A stretch of 35,150 nucleotides of DNA. Origin: a virus. The notes beneath the pieces are model-generated. The model was not told the DNA's origin and searched no databases. It worked only from the letters and a program-made list of their open reading frames with translations. The translations under genes and the position numbers were made by a program. The stretch spans positions 1-35,150 of the IMG/VR virus record IMGVR_UViG_3300029319_006793. The stretch is one strand, 5' to 3'. Below, one piece after another: positions 24,287 through 32,516 of the stretch (its first letter is position 1; each line of letters opens with the position of its first letter).

Positions 24287-25026
24287 TAATTTTTCCTTTT
24301 TTGATTTTCTTTCCATGCCATCTCTAAATGATTATTGATACTTTTAACTTCTGGATTATCATTAATATATTGAATAATTTCCAATAATCCAAATGTTTTT
24401 CCTTGAAAGTGTTCAATAACATTTTTAAAAAATTCAAAGTCTTCTGTATAATCTAATGTCATGCGAATATCGTTCTTTTTGTATATGTCCGGTACATTTG
24501 TTATTTTAATAGGTTTGATATTGCTATCTTGTAAATATTTTACAATATTATGTGGTTCAATATCTTCAATATTCTTTTGTGAACATATTTTTTCTAATGC
24601 ATGTATATCAATCCCATACACGTCATTATATAATCCTTGGCCATCTATAAATGTATTAGGCATTGCATTAGAATCTAAATACTGTTTAAAACATATATCT
24701 GCAAGACCTGCTTCATAAAATAGATCATCACCATCAGCTGTTACAAAAAAGTTTATGTTAAATTCTTTACAAGCTCCTAACCATCTATCCCATTTATTTG
24801 TCGGATGGCCTTTAAAATATTTAATATTATTTTTTTTAGCTATAGAACATAAAATATCATCTTCATCTAGAGTTGTTGTACATAATATAATATTATCTGC
24901 TAGATCTGATTGTTTAACTCTTTCAATTAAATATTCTATTGTAGGACGTCCATTAATTTCTAATATTGATTTATCTACTAATCGAGTAGATCCTGTACGT
25001 ACAGTTACAAATATTGCTTTATTCAT
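24286..25026 (-). CDS. SpsF-like sugar nucleotidyl/cytidylyltransferase
   Basis: Activates a sugar acid or sugar phosphate with a nucleotide, most likely CMP for a nonulosonate. 246 residues from MNKAIFVTVR; an upstream codon gives a longer non-conserved tail and overlaps the previous gene, whereas this ATG lies two bases after its stop. RTGSTRLVDKSILEINGRP is the N-terminal nucleotide motif (R-x-G-S-T-R-L...K), and FVTADGDDLFYE holds the metal-site aspartates. The protein is in the SpsF group, which also includes glycosyltransferase-like members, so CMP-transfer is inferred from context with NeuB. Confidence 0.8.
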   Translation of the reverse strand: MNKAIFVTVRTGSTRLVDKSILEINGRPTIEYLIERVKQSDLADNIILCTTTLDEDDILCSIAKKNNIKYFKGHPTNKWDRWLGACKEFNINFFVTADGDDLFYEAGLADICFKQYLDSNAMPNTFIDGQGLYNDVYGIDIHALEKICSQKNIEDIEPHNIVKYLQDSNIKPIKITNVPDIYKKNDIRMTLDYTEDFEFFKNVIEHFQGKTFGLLEIIQYINDNPEVKSINNHLEMAWKENQKRKN

Positions 25027-25028
25027 TT

Positions 25029-25715
25029 TTATTCTTTTGTACATGTTAATTTTACATGACATTGGCCATGCCCGTCTGTAAATCCATGTTCTTTATCACG
25101 ACATTCGCCTGGTCTTGTATAAATTTCATGCCAATGTAACTTAAATCCATTATTTTCTAAACTTCTAATCCATTGCTCAGCTGATAAAGGCTGTATATGC
25201 AAATCATTTAAATTCCATTTAGTTATAATATCCTTATGAGTTACAGCTTGTTCGTATGTAGTTGATATATTAGCATAAAATACACCATCTGCTTTCAATA
25301 TTCTATATATTTCTTTTAATCCTTTAGTTCGATCATCTGGATGTAAATGTTCTAGAACGTCGGATGAATGTATAACATCAAAATAATTATCTTCATACGG
25401 AGTATTAGTAATACTACCTACAACACATGTTAAATCTTTTTCTATACATCTTTGTATTGCAGTTGTAGATGGATCAATACCATACACATTTAAATTAGTT
25501 TGTTTTTTTATCTTTTCTAAATAATATCCATATCCACAACCTATATCTAATATATTTCCTTGATCATATTTTGAAATGTCAATTTTATAATATTCAAAAT
25601 CATAAGCATCGCGACGAGGACCTCCAGGATGATATCCATTTTTATATAACTCTTCGTATACATCTGTATACATTGTAGGCCAATTACTACCAGTATCACT
25701 AAGAAATTTATTCAT
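25029..25715 (-). CDS. Class I SAM-dependent methyltransferase (UbiE/COQ5-like)
   Basis: This protein has 228 residues. NILDIGCGYGYYLEKI near 55-70 is motif I with D-I-G-C-G-x-G; VYGIDPS is the acidic motif II; DVIHSSDVLEHLHPDDR and LKADGVFYANI are motifs III and IV. Probable O-, N- or C-methylation of a sugar nucleotide or glycan. It overlaps the preceding glycosyltransferase gene by eight bases and ends two bases before the cytidylyltransferase. Its N-terminal 50 residues may form a small cap domain. Substrate is unknown. Confidence 0.86.
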   Translation of the reverse strand: MNKFLSDTGSNWPTMYTDVYEELYKNGYHPGGPRRDAYDFEYYKIDISKYDQGNILDIGCGYGYYLEKIKKQTNLNVYGIDPSTTAIQRCIEKDLTCVVGSITNTPYEDNYFDVIHSSDVLEHLHPDDRTKGLKEIYRILKADGVFYANISTTYEQAVTHKDIITKWNLNDLHIQPLSAEQWIRSLENNGFKLHWHEIYTRPGECRDKEHGFTDGHGQCHVKLTCTKE

Positions 25716-26733
25716 TTTCGGTTGTCTCTAACTCATTAAATATTTTATACCAATGGTAACATAATTTATCATAATCATATCCTTCAATAAATCGTTTACG
25801 TATTTCTAAATTTATACGTTCATTTAGTTCATCAAAATTTGACATAACGTAATCAATTTTTTCTTCTAGGTCTGACCAATCATATTTACATCCAATATAT
25901 GTTTTACCATCTTCATATATATTTGGAATTGTATGTACTAAATCTTGATTTGGTTTGATAAATATAGTTCCAAACTGCATACATTCAAAATCTCTAAAAC
26001 AAATTTCTCCCATACCAAATGGAGAAAATGATATTTTCGAATTCCATAAGTTTTTTAAGTATTCTTCTTTTGGTAGTCTATCACATACCATACTATAGTT
26101 CTGCTTTAACCCTTCTAATTTATCCCATAATCCTGCTCTATGATTTTGATAGAAATGATTATTTTGAGAATTGTGATCTGTATTCCAATCCATTTTACCA
26201 CGGAATATAGCACATATATCCAATGTTTTATTTTTATTTATTTCAGTAAATTGTTTATAATCAGGAACTAATTGACCTACATTCCATCCTGTAAATTTTA
26301 TACGATTCCATTCTTTTTCTGAAATATCATATGATAAATCTAAATCACTTCCATCTCCCCAGAACCATTTATTATGGGCATACGGAGTTTTATAATGTTC
26401 TCTAGATGGTAATAATTGATTTTTAAACATGTATATTGCATCACTTTGACGAAATACTTCTATACCACCCATTAACGATGTAGAATCAGATCCTTCAAAT
26501 AAAAAATAATCTCCTGTAATTTTTGATAGATTTTCTAATCCATAATCAACAGATTCTTGTAAAGATCTTTTCTTATCAATAAAATCATGCATACCAACAA
26601 ATAAATAATCAAAGTCATTTGATTCTGTTATATCTATACTGTAATCTCGCAATCGATTTTTGATAAACCAGAATGGTCTAAACGTTGGTTCATTCCTATA
26701 GGTAGTTGGATTGAGTATTTTTATTTTTATCAT
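25708..26733 (-). CDS. GT-B-like glycosyltransferase, exostosin/CgeB-type
   Basis: This protein has 341 residues. The C-terminal half has FSPFGMGEICFRDFECMQFGTIFIKP (about 236-261), where a glutamate-containing loop ahead of a Gly-Thr turn matches the donor site of exostosin- and CgeB-type transferases. The N-terminal half starts with short strands (IKIKILNPTTYRN), includes DYLFVGMHDF and FLFEGSDSTSLMGG, and is likely the acceptor domain. No membrane segment. It lies between a GT2 gene and a methyltransferase, overlapping the latter by eight bases. Confidence 0.7.
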   Translation of the reverse strand: MIKIKILNPTTYRNEPTFRPFWFIKNRLRDYSIDITESNDFDYLFVGMHDFIDKKRSLQESVDYGLENLSKITGDYFLFEGSDSTSLMGGIEVFRQSDAIYMFKNQLLPSREHYKTPYAHNKWFWGDGSDLDLSYDISEKEWNRIKFTGWNVGQLVPDYKQFTEINKNKTLDICAIFRGKMDWNTDHNSQNNHFYQNHRAGLWDKLEGLKQNYSMVCDRLPKEEYLKNLWNSKISFSPFGMGEICFRDFECMQFGTIFIKPNQDLVHTIPNIYEDGKTYIGCKYDWSDLEEKIDYVMSNFDELNERINLEIRKRFIEGYDYDKLCYHWYKIFNELETTENE

Positions 26734-26735
26734 AA

Positions 26736-27362
26736 CTATATTGTATCATAAAATGCATTTTGTTTTTCTTGTCTTCCAATATCTTTTGGATGATACAAAG
26801 AAAACTTTTCTTCTGCTGGAAGATTAGCAAATTTAGTATAACCTTTTAATTGTTCATGTACTGGTTTTATCCAATATATTTCTTCTTTATTTCTGTATAT
26901 TCTCATTTGCCAATCAGGAAAGTTAACCCAGCCCATATCATCGACTCTCCAACCCCATTTAGCAATATGCTGATCTGTAATACCAGCTACAGTATTTACT
27001 CTTGGCACCCAGAAAGCTTCTGTATCTTCATTTGCTTCTAAAATGAATGGAAGTGCCTCCATTAAATATTCATTTGGAATTTCATCTGCATCAATTTGAA
27101 ATATCCAATCACCATTACATGCTTTGTTTAAATTATTTTTATAAGCTGCAAAATTTTTATTTAACGCAAATTGATTTAAAGTATATTCATTATGTGGTTT
27201 AGATTCCCATCTTTCACAAACGTTAATAACTTCTGGTGTTGCATTCAAATCCATTTGAACTACAACTTGGTCTTCTTGTCTCTTATGTTCGAACAAAAAT
27301 GTTAACAGTCTTTCTATTTCTTTATGTTCATTACATACTGTAATTGCGTAACTTATTTTCAT
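26736..27362 (-). CDS. Family 2 glycosyltransferase
   Basis: This protein has 208 residues, shorter than the usual 250-300, but with the core complete: MKISYAITVCNEHKEIERLL as first strand and helix, VVVQMDLN as the second strand, NGDWIFQIDADEIPNEYL with D-A-D as the metal motif. A tail with HPKDIGRQEKQNAF follows. It may lack most of the acceptor-binding C terminus of longer GT2 enzymes. Soluble, with no membrane helix. The stop is two bases before the next gene. Donor sugar unknown. Confidence 0.83.
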   Translation of the reverse strand: MKISYAITVCNEHKEIERLLTFLFEHKRQEDQVVVQMDLNATPEVINVCERWESKPHNEYTLNQFALNKNFAAYKNNLNKACNGDWIFQIDADEIPNEYLMEALPFILEANEDTEAFWVPRVNTVAGITDQHIAKWGWRVDDMGWVNFPDWQMRIYRNKEEIYWIKPVHEQLKGYTKFANLPAEEKFSLYHPKDIGRQEKQNAFYDTI

Positions 27363-27368
27363 AACTAA

Positions 27369-27896
27369 TTATTTATTTTCTGCCACTTCTTTTACTAATT
27401 CATAAAATCTATTCAATGCATTTTCAAAATCATGGCCATTAAACTTTTCTGCATTTTCAACATCCAATCTAGTTGTATAATATTCATTTTCTTTTCCTGG
27501 AATTGGATACTTTAACCGTTCTTCTCCTACAATAGGAACAACTGTTGCTATTCTCCAATTGTAATCTAATGGATGAGCGCCTCCTCCATCACAATATAAC
27601 ATTACACCTGGCATTCTCATAAACGTTGGATACCATACTGAATTTAAATTCATATCTACCATTTGTAATCGTTTCATAAGATCCGAACAACCTTTTTCAT
27701 GTTCTGTACAAGCATCTGATCCTAATACTAATGTTGATCTAGTTACATATCCAGATTCCATACACATTCTATGTTCTTCACCTGTATCTGAATCTGCTTC
27801 TAATATAACACACATATTTCCAGTTACTGGAGATTTTTCATCGTAATCTAATTTTAAGTCACTTGTATTATTTGTTATTTCTATTTTGTTTTCCAT
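27369..27896 (-). CDS. Conserved-looking protein of unknown function, 175 residues
   Basis: An acidic N-terminal section (YDEKSPVTGNMCVILEAD) is followed by RMCMESGYVTRST, then CTEHEKGC, and a later block LYCDGGGAHPLDYNWRIATVVPI. Four to five cysteines in two pairs could bind a metal, though the pattern is not a standard zinc finger. No signal peptide or membrane helix. It lies between a GT2 and a GT4-like gene, with ATGA-type adjacency to the latter, so a glycan-locus role is possible but nothing in the sequence shows it. I recall similar proteins as anonymous entries in T4-like phages; no function can be given. Confidence 0.7.
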   Translation of the reverse strand: MENKIEITNNTSDLKLDYDEKSPVTGNMCVILEADSDTGEEHRMCMESGYVTRSTLVLGSDACTEHEKGCSDLMKRLQMVDMNLNSVWYPTFMRMPGVMLYCDGGGAHPLDYNWRIATVVPIVGEERLKYPIPGKENEYYTTRLDVENAEKFNGHDFENALNRFYELVKEVAENK

Positions 27897-29251
27897 TACA
27901 CCTCTACCTTTTTTAATTTTGGAAGTTTAATTTGTCCAGGATTGCTGCCTCCTACCTTTTTTAATTTTGGAAGTTTTAATGCAACCGCTTCTGGAACCTT
28001 AACATGCTTTTCAATAATTTCTGTAAACTTTTCTGTCATATGTTTCATAGTAAAGTTATCCTTTATATATTGTGGTTGCTTTCTAGAATTAGCAATATAT
28101 TTTTTATAATTCTTTTCGCAATCTTTAATAACTTGACTTGCATATTGATAATTTACAGTAAACCATTGAGACTCTTTTAGTATAAAATGATCAGCTGCTG
28201 ATCCATGTACCTTTGTCATTTGGCCTGGTAACAATACACAATGTTCAGGTTTTAAGAAATCTAACTGTCCTGACCATCCAGATGCAATAATTGGTTTACC
28301 TGTTATTCCAAATTCCATTAATGGTCTACCAAATCCTTCTCCTTTAGTAAATGATATCATTGCTTTTATTTTAGGATGATTATATAATGAATTCATTTCA
28401 TTACTTGTCATACCTCCATGTAATAAATAAACTTTTGGAGCTCTATCACCATACGGTTTTACAACTAAATTTATTTTTCTTAAACATTCATCTCTATCTA
28501 TGATACTAAATCCAGCTCCAGATGTTTTTAATAAAAGAGCTGGTTTATTATGTTTCGCAACATTTTTAAATGTTTCGCAAAAAGTTTTTATCATCATACC
28601 AACATCTTTTCTATCTTGGCCAATATCTCCTTTTATCCAATGACCGACAAATAAATAACATGACTTTTCTTTTATTTGAGATAATTCATCAACTACTGTC
28701 TTATCAAGTTCATTAGTTTTAAAGAATATATCAAGATCCAATCCTTCAAATAAAACTTCAATTGGAGTTTCAAGTTTTAATTCACCTTCTTTTTGATTTG
28801 TTTGTTGATTAATTCTATCATATTTAGTATTAACTAATCCATCTTTTGAATGTTCTGACGTTGTAATAATCAAATCCATTCTGTTACATCCTTCTATAAA
28901 CGAATGAGGAACTTGGTTTGTTTCAATACCTGCTGTAACACCGATATTAAATTTACCAGGCTTCATTGGTTTACCATCAGGAGATAAACAAAATTCATTT
29001 GGAACTGATACTTGAATAAAAATATCTGGTTGTCTTGTTATATTACCTTTTGCTAGTCTATCAATAATTAACTTATCTTTTTTATTTTGGATATTTAATG
29101 CATCCATAGGACAAGCACCCCATGGTAGCGATATAATATCAATATCATATTTATCCATTGCAATTAAACTATGAACTAAATCTCTTGTATGATCTCCATA
29201 ACCTGATCTAGTTGCAACTGGTCCTTGTACTACTATATATTTTTTTGTCAT
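27896..29251 (-). CDS. GT4-like glycosyltransferase with C-terminal KLPKLKK repeats
   Basis: This protein has 451 residues. GT-B enzyme: N-terminal ATRSGYGDHTRDLVHSLI, the acceptor domain with a helix after SGYG; the donor domain holds FTKGEGFGRPLMEFGITGKPIIASGWSG, the E-x(7)-E element of GT4 enzymes, near 300-330. The last 30 residues carry two copies of a (I/L)KLPKLKKV motif separated by GGSNPGQ; the same motif begins the next gene upstream. It overlaps that gene as ATGA. Predicted retaining transfer of a sugar from a nucleotide donor, in the cytoplasm. The tail is probably a docking or localisation signal (inference). Confidence 0.85.
   Translation of the reverse strand: MTKKYIVVQGPVATRSGYGDHTRDLVHSLIAMDKYDIDIISLPWGACPMDALNIQNKKDKLIIDRLAKGNITRQPDIFIQVSVPNEFCLSPDGKPMKPGKFNIGVTAGIETNQVPHSFIEGCNRMDLIITTSEHSKDGLVNTKYDRINQQTNQKEGELKLETPIEVLFEGLDLDIFFKTNELDKTVVDELSQIKEKSCYLFVGHWIKGDIGQDRKDVGMMIKTFCETFKNVAKHNKPALLLKTSGAGFSIIDRDECLRKINLVVKPYGDRAPKVYLLHGGMTSNEMNSLYNHPKIKAMISFTKGEGFGRPLMEFGITGKPIIASGWSGQLDFLKPEHCVLLPGQMTKVHGSAADHFILKESQWFTVNYQYASQVIKDCEKNYKKYIANSRKQPQYIKDNFTMKHMTEKFTEIIEKHVKVPEAVALKLPKLKKVGGSNPGQIKLPKLKKVEV
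27905..27980 (-). repeat. Direct repeat encoding the KLPKLKK motif
   Basis: Two copies of a 24-base unit (plus strand TACCTTTTTTAATTTTGGAA and four more bases, GTTT) begin at 27905 and 27953, 48 bases apart, which is 16 codons. They encode the two KLPKLKKV motifs at the end of the GT4-like protein. A third, more divergent encoding lies at about 30670-30700 at the start of the other GT4-like gene. Confidence 0.85.
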
Positions 29252-30708
29252 GCTATAACCCCTGTTTTATTAATATCTAATTCAATATCATTTACATCAT
29301 ATAATGTAAATCTTTTTCTTGGAGTCCATTTTTCAAAACATTCCTCCATGCATTCAATAAATCTTTTACCCATATTATGAGCAGACATATTTGTTTCTTC
29401 TCCCATAACCCATTCATGTCCTTCCATTCCATATGCATCTCTTGTTTCTTTATCCGTATCATACCATTCTTTAATGGCTAAAGCAACGTCTCTAAAATCT
29501 GCTCTATCATCAAATATATAAGGTGTCATTGGCGAACCTTGAACCGATCTATTAGTTGGAAATACTGGCTTTACCCAATTGGCATGCTTCTTATAAGTTG
29601 CATCATGATTAGTTGGAAAGTCTGTATTAAATTCTATCCAATCTCCATTTTCATCTTCGAATCTACAACCATCCTGTAATCCACCAGTTACATTATTTAC
29701 TATAGGAGTTCCAGCCATTAATGACTCGCACCATGAAATACCAAATCCTTCATTTGAAGCTATATTAACAGTTACATCTGCCATATTATACCAGAAGTTC
29801 ATTTCTTTTGGTTCAATACTTGCATCATGAATAAATACTTTATAATCAGGACAAAGAGCATTTTTTACAGCAACTAAGTCAGTTCCATTAGGATCTGATG
29901 TTTGAGTTTTCATAACTAGTATACATTTTTCTGCTTTTTCCTTTGGTAATTGATCACAAAAATGTTTATATGCTAAAATTAAATCACCTGGTTGCTTTCT
30001 TCTAATATTTCTGTTATTCCAGAAAATAACAAAATCAACTTTATTCTGAGCTTTGAATCCTGCAGACCATTGTTCAAATTCAGGTGCATATGGATGTAAT
30101 GCTGTTATAGGAAAGAATGAATTTGTATTCATACCATGCGGCACCCATTGTACTGCCCAATCTGGCTTAGGAAATTTTTGTAATACATTTTTTACGATGT
30201 TCTGAGTCTGTCTTGAAATATTCATTAATAAATCGCATGACTCATAAAATGGTTCATTCCAATGCGGATAAGGAAGATCATCCCATATATTATAATACAT
30301 TAAAGGAATATTCTGTCTTACTTCATGCTCCATGTTATATAACCATTGCCAGAATCTAGGATCTGTAAAATGTAATATTGCATCTGGCTTTTCTACTTCT
30401 AATAATTGATTTAATATTTGAGCATTACCATAACCATCACAACAATATATTTTACAGTAAGCATCATCTTTACCAGTTTGTTTATTTAAATCATCTGACA
30501 AATCAAATACCTTTCCTGCCTCAGGATGTTTAACTGCAGCTCCTAATTGTACCCAATCATATTTATCAATTGTATTTAATACAATTTCTTTACTCATTGT
30601 TCCTATACCAGAATATAATCTAAGATCATCTGATAACAATAAAATTTTCTTCTTTGTAGGTCTGTTTTTATTGATTTTTTTTAGCTTTGGTAACTTTATT
30701 GGTTCCAT
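29248..30708 (-). CDS. GT4-like glycosyltransferase with N-terminal KLPKLKK motif
   Basis: This protein has 486 residues. It begins MEPIKLPKLKKI, the same motif found twice at the end of the next gene. The GT-B fold follows with SDDLRLYSGIGTMSKEIVLN as the acceptor domain start and NEGFGISWCESLMAGTPIVNNVTGG (about 320-345) as the E-x(7)-E donor element. AGGAG lies about nine bases before the ATG. It is the first gene of the glycan locus in the transcription direction, 54 bases after a small membrane-protein gene. Predicted to act together with its neighbour on the same acceptor, inferred from the shared motif. Confidence 0.86.
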   Translation of the reverse strand: MEPIKLPKLKKINKNRPTKKKILLLSDDLRLYSGIGTMSKEIVLNTIDKYDWVQLGAAVKHPEAGKVFDLSDDLNKQTGKDDAYCKIYCCDGYGNAQILNQLLEVEKPDAILHFTDPRFWQWLYNMEHEVRQNIPLMYYNIWDDLPYPHWNEPFYESCDLLMNISRQTQNIVKNVLQKFPKPDWAVQWVPHGMNTNSFFPITALHPYAPEFEQWSAGFKAQNKVDFVIFWNNRNIRRKQPGDLILAYKHFCDQLPKEKAEKCILVMKTQTSDPNGTDLVAVKNALCPDYKVFIHDASIEPKEMNFWYNMADVTVNIASNEGFGISWCESLMAGTPIVNNVTGGLQDGCRFEDENGDWIEFNTDFPTNHDATYKKHANWVKPVFPTNRSVQGSPMTPYIFDDRADFRDVALAIKEWYDTDKETRDAYGMEGHEWVMGEETNMSAHNMGKRFIECMEECFEKWTPRKRFTLYDVNDIELDINKTGVIA

Positions 30709-30762
30709 ACATTTCTCCTATAACCGTTCTTTTTATATATAATAAATATGCTTTTCTCGTCA

Positions 30763-30948
30763 TTAACCTTTCATTTTTCTGAAAATAAATTTATCTATTG
30801 GCCAGAAAATACAAGCTCCTACAAACTGAAATCCAATTACAGTTGCTAGATTAGACCATCCTAAGATATCTGAGAATAGATACATACATGGCCAGGAAAC
30901 TATTATACCTAATTGCCATTTTGCATGATATGTTAAATACTTTTTCAT
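30763..30948 (-). CDS. Small membrane protein with two helices
   Basis: This protein has 61 residues. Two hydrophobic segments, about WQLGIIVSWPCMYLF (11-25) and ATVIGFQFVGACIFWPI (35-51), are separated by a short loop, with basic ends (MKKYLTYHAKW and FIFRKMKG) that would face the cytoplasm. No enzyme motif is present. The ATG overlaps the stop of the SLOG-family gene by four bases. Its role in the replication module is unclear; an inner-membrane phage protein of unknown function is the safest call. Confidence 0.7.
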   Translation of the reverse strand: MKKYLTYHAKWQLGIIVSWPCMYLFSDILGWSNLATVIGFQFVGACIFWPIDKFIFRKMKG

Positions 30949-31346
30949 GTTATTATTGTTACGGGTTTTTTTAATTTTTTTGCATTTTTGATTGCACTTA
31001 AACTTCCATTTGCATTATCTCCATTTGGAATAAATGCCATCATAACATCACAAGCTCTTGCTATCAACATATTTCTATGATGAAACTGTGATACATGATA
31101 TGGTTTATCATAATAGTTATCTGACATTGCTGAATATAAATTTTTAGGTGTATGAGCAGGATTGAACTCTTGATAATTGATTCCAAACTCTAATGCATAC
31201 TTTCTTGCAAATTTATCAGCTCCATACTGAGCTCCACCTGAAACTATTATTAATTCACTTCCAAATTTTTGTTTCAGTTGAAATAACGCATCTTTTATTT
31301 TACGAACATTTTCGTAATGTCTACTTCCTATTATCGCTACTTTCAT
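30945..31346 (-). CDS. SLOG-superfamily (DUF2493-like) protein
   Basis: This protein has 133 residues from MKVAIIGSRHYEN. The ATG at 31346 is preferred because AGGA is eight bases upstream; a TTG two codons earlier has too little room. GSRxxxN (7-13) and IVSGGAQYGADKFARKYA (34-51) are the nucleotide-binding signatures of SLOG proteins, which bind nucleotides, NAD derivatives or nucleotide signals. The usual length of the family is about 120-150. It overlaps the 73-residue gene by 26 bases. A nucleotide-processing or sensing role in the replication module is likely; the ligand is unknown. Confidence 0.82.
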   Translation of the reverse strand: MKVAIIGSRHYENVRKIKDALFQLKQKFGSELIIVSGGAQYGADKFARKYALEFGINYQEFNPAHTPKNLYSAMSDNYYDKPYHVSQFHHRNMLIARACDVMMAFIPNGDNANGSLSAIKNAKKLKKPVTIIT

Positions 31347-31542
31347 TAACAAGATCCTTTACGGTGTTTGCAATTTCTCTTGCATTAGCAATATCTTCAA
31401 CTAGTTTAGCACATTCAGCAACAACATCTGGATGTTCTCCGATACCAGCTGAATTGCTCATGTAGTTTTGTAAATTTGCTACTGCTTTCGCTTCTTTCGC
31501 TTCTGCTTCTTTTAATAAAGCATTCATAATTAATTGACTCAT
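31321..31542 (-). CDS. Small helical protein, 73 residues
   Basis: Almost wholly helical: it begins MSQLIMNALLKEAEAKEAKAV and has heptad-like spacing of A, L and V with charged residues, suggesting a coiled coil and perhaps oligomerisation. No motif is recognised. A good Shine-Dalgarno (AAAGGAG) precedes the ATG by about six bases, which supports the call. Lies between the nuclease and the SLOG gene in the same unit. Confidence 0.7.
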   Translation of the reverse strand: MSQLIMNALLKEAEAKEAKAVANLQNYMSNSAGIGEHPDVVAECAKLVEDIANAREIANTVKDLVNESSDNRK

Positions 31543-31546
31543 AATT

Positions 31547-32479
31547 TTACTCCTTTATTCTATTTTTGGTTGGACATAAATCTGGTTGATCTTTAAATTC
31601 GCAATACTTGCAATTTTTATTGTTCTTACCAGCTACTGCGGCAAATTCTTTATCTCTATAAGATCCATCCGCATTAAAATTTAATTCTACAAATGATTGT
31701 ATTGATCGAGCTAATTTATTCCGAGTTGGTTTACCTGATGCTGGCATAAATTCTGTTATCCTTTTTTGTGGAAACATTGCTCCTTCAATTAATTTTCTTT
31801 TAACAATCATATACTTAATATCTATCTTTTCAACATCAAATCCATATTGTTCTGCAAAATATTTTTTATATAATACCAATTGGGATGTTTTTACTTTATC
31901 AGCTTTCTGATATTTATTCCAACCCATTGTCGATGTTTTAATATCAATAATAGTTATTTTACCATCTCGTTTATCTCTAACAACTACATCTAAATATCCT
32001 AACATCATAACATTATCATTATGTTCATTGACAGGATGATATATAGGAATTTCGATTCCTAATAACTCTTCATTCTTAGCTGAAAAATATGCTCCTCTTT
32101 TCTTTTTAAACCAATCTAATATTGCAACACCATCTGAATAAAATTCATTCATCTCAATATTTGTAGAAAAATGTTCTCCCATTTTTTCAACTGCTTCTTT
32201 ATATAAGGTATACATTTGATCTCGTAGATATTGATTAAGATCAATTTCATTAGCTTTTTTAACTGAATCATTAAACATAACAGTTAGATAATTTTGTAAT
32301 GTTTCATGAAAGGCAGTACCAAATATAGTATGTATTGATTGACTAAATGTTCGAAGATTTTTTACATATGCTAACTCCCAATGTTTTGGACATTGAGAAT
32401 ACATTGCATATTGTGAATATGATATTTTTCTATCTCCTTTCTTTGGCTCTCTCTGATTGTATTTTAGGAACTTATTCAT
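31547..32479 (-). CDS. PD-(D/E)XK nuclease, RecB/Cas4-like with four-cysteine Fe-S-type pattern
   Basis: This protein has 310 residues. SQYAMYSQC30PKHWE and FGTAFHE (H58) are the N-terminal part of the fold; GYLDVVV with D164 and IIDIK with D179 and K181 form the catalytic D...(D/E)XK; KTSQLVLYKKYF is the helical QxxxY motif. C30 with C290, C293 and C302 gives the four-cysteine set expected of Cas4/AddB-type Fe-S nucleases. Predicted single-strand exonuclease used in replication or recombination, or in host DNA processing. The ATG directly follows motif copy C with no Shine-Dalgarno, so a very short leader is likely. Confidence 0.88.
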   Translation of the reverse strand: MNKFLKYNQREPKKGDRKISYSQYAMYSQCPKHWELAYVKNLRTFSQSIHTIFGTAFHETLQNYLTVMFNDSVKKANEIDLNQYLRDQMYTLYKEAVEKMGEHFSTNIEMNEFYSDGVAILDWFKKKRGAYFSAKNEELLGIEIPIYHPVNEHNDNVMMLGYLDVVVRDKRDGKITIIDIKTSTMGWNKYQKADKVKTSQLVLYKKYFAEQYGFDVEKIDIKYMIVKRKLIEGAMFPQKRITEFMPASGKPTRNKLARSIQSFVELNFNADGSYRDKEFAAVAGKNNKNCKYCEFKDQPDLCPTKNRIKE

Positions 32480-32488
32480 ATATTAAAT

Positions 32489-32516
32489 ATAAGAAAAATT
32501 TTTCAAAGTACCAAAT
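32489..32516 (-). promoter_or_regulatory. Repeated intergenic motif, copy C (putative promoter)
   Basis: On the minus strand this reads ATTTGGTACTTTGAAAAATTTTTCTTATATTTAATAT immediately before the ATG of the nuclease gene at 32479. It matches copies A and B, with one or two changes in the first element. If TATATTTA is the -10 element, transcription would start at or within the start codon, giving a leaderless message; this fits the lack of a Shine-Dalgarno. Confidence 0.5.

Noticed and set aside
24287-24316. N-terminal extension of the DegT aminotransferase by ten codons
   Set aside because: The shorter start has a well-placed AAAGGA and TAATG overlap; the extension is a run of charged residues encoded within the end of the previous gene.
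31350-31352. TTG as the start of the SLOG gene
   Set aside because: The AGGA is only about two bases away; the ATG at 31346 has correct spacing and begins the first beta strand.
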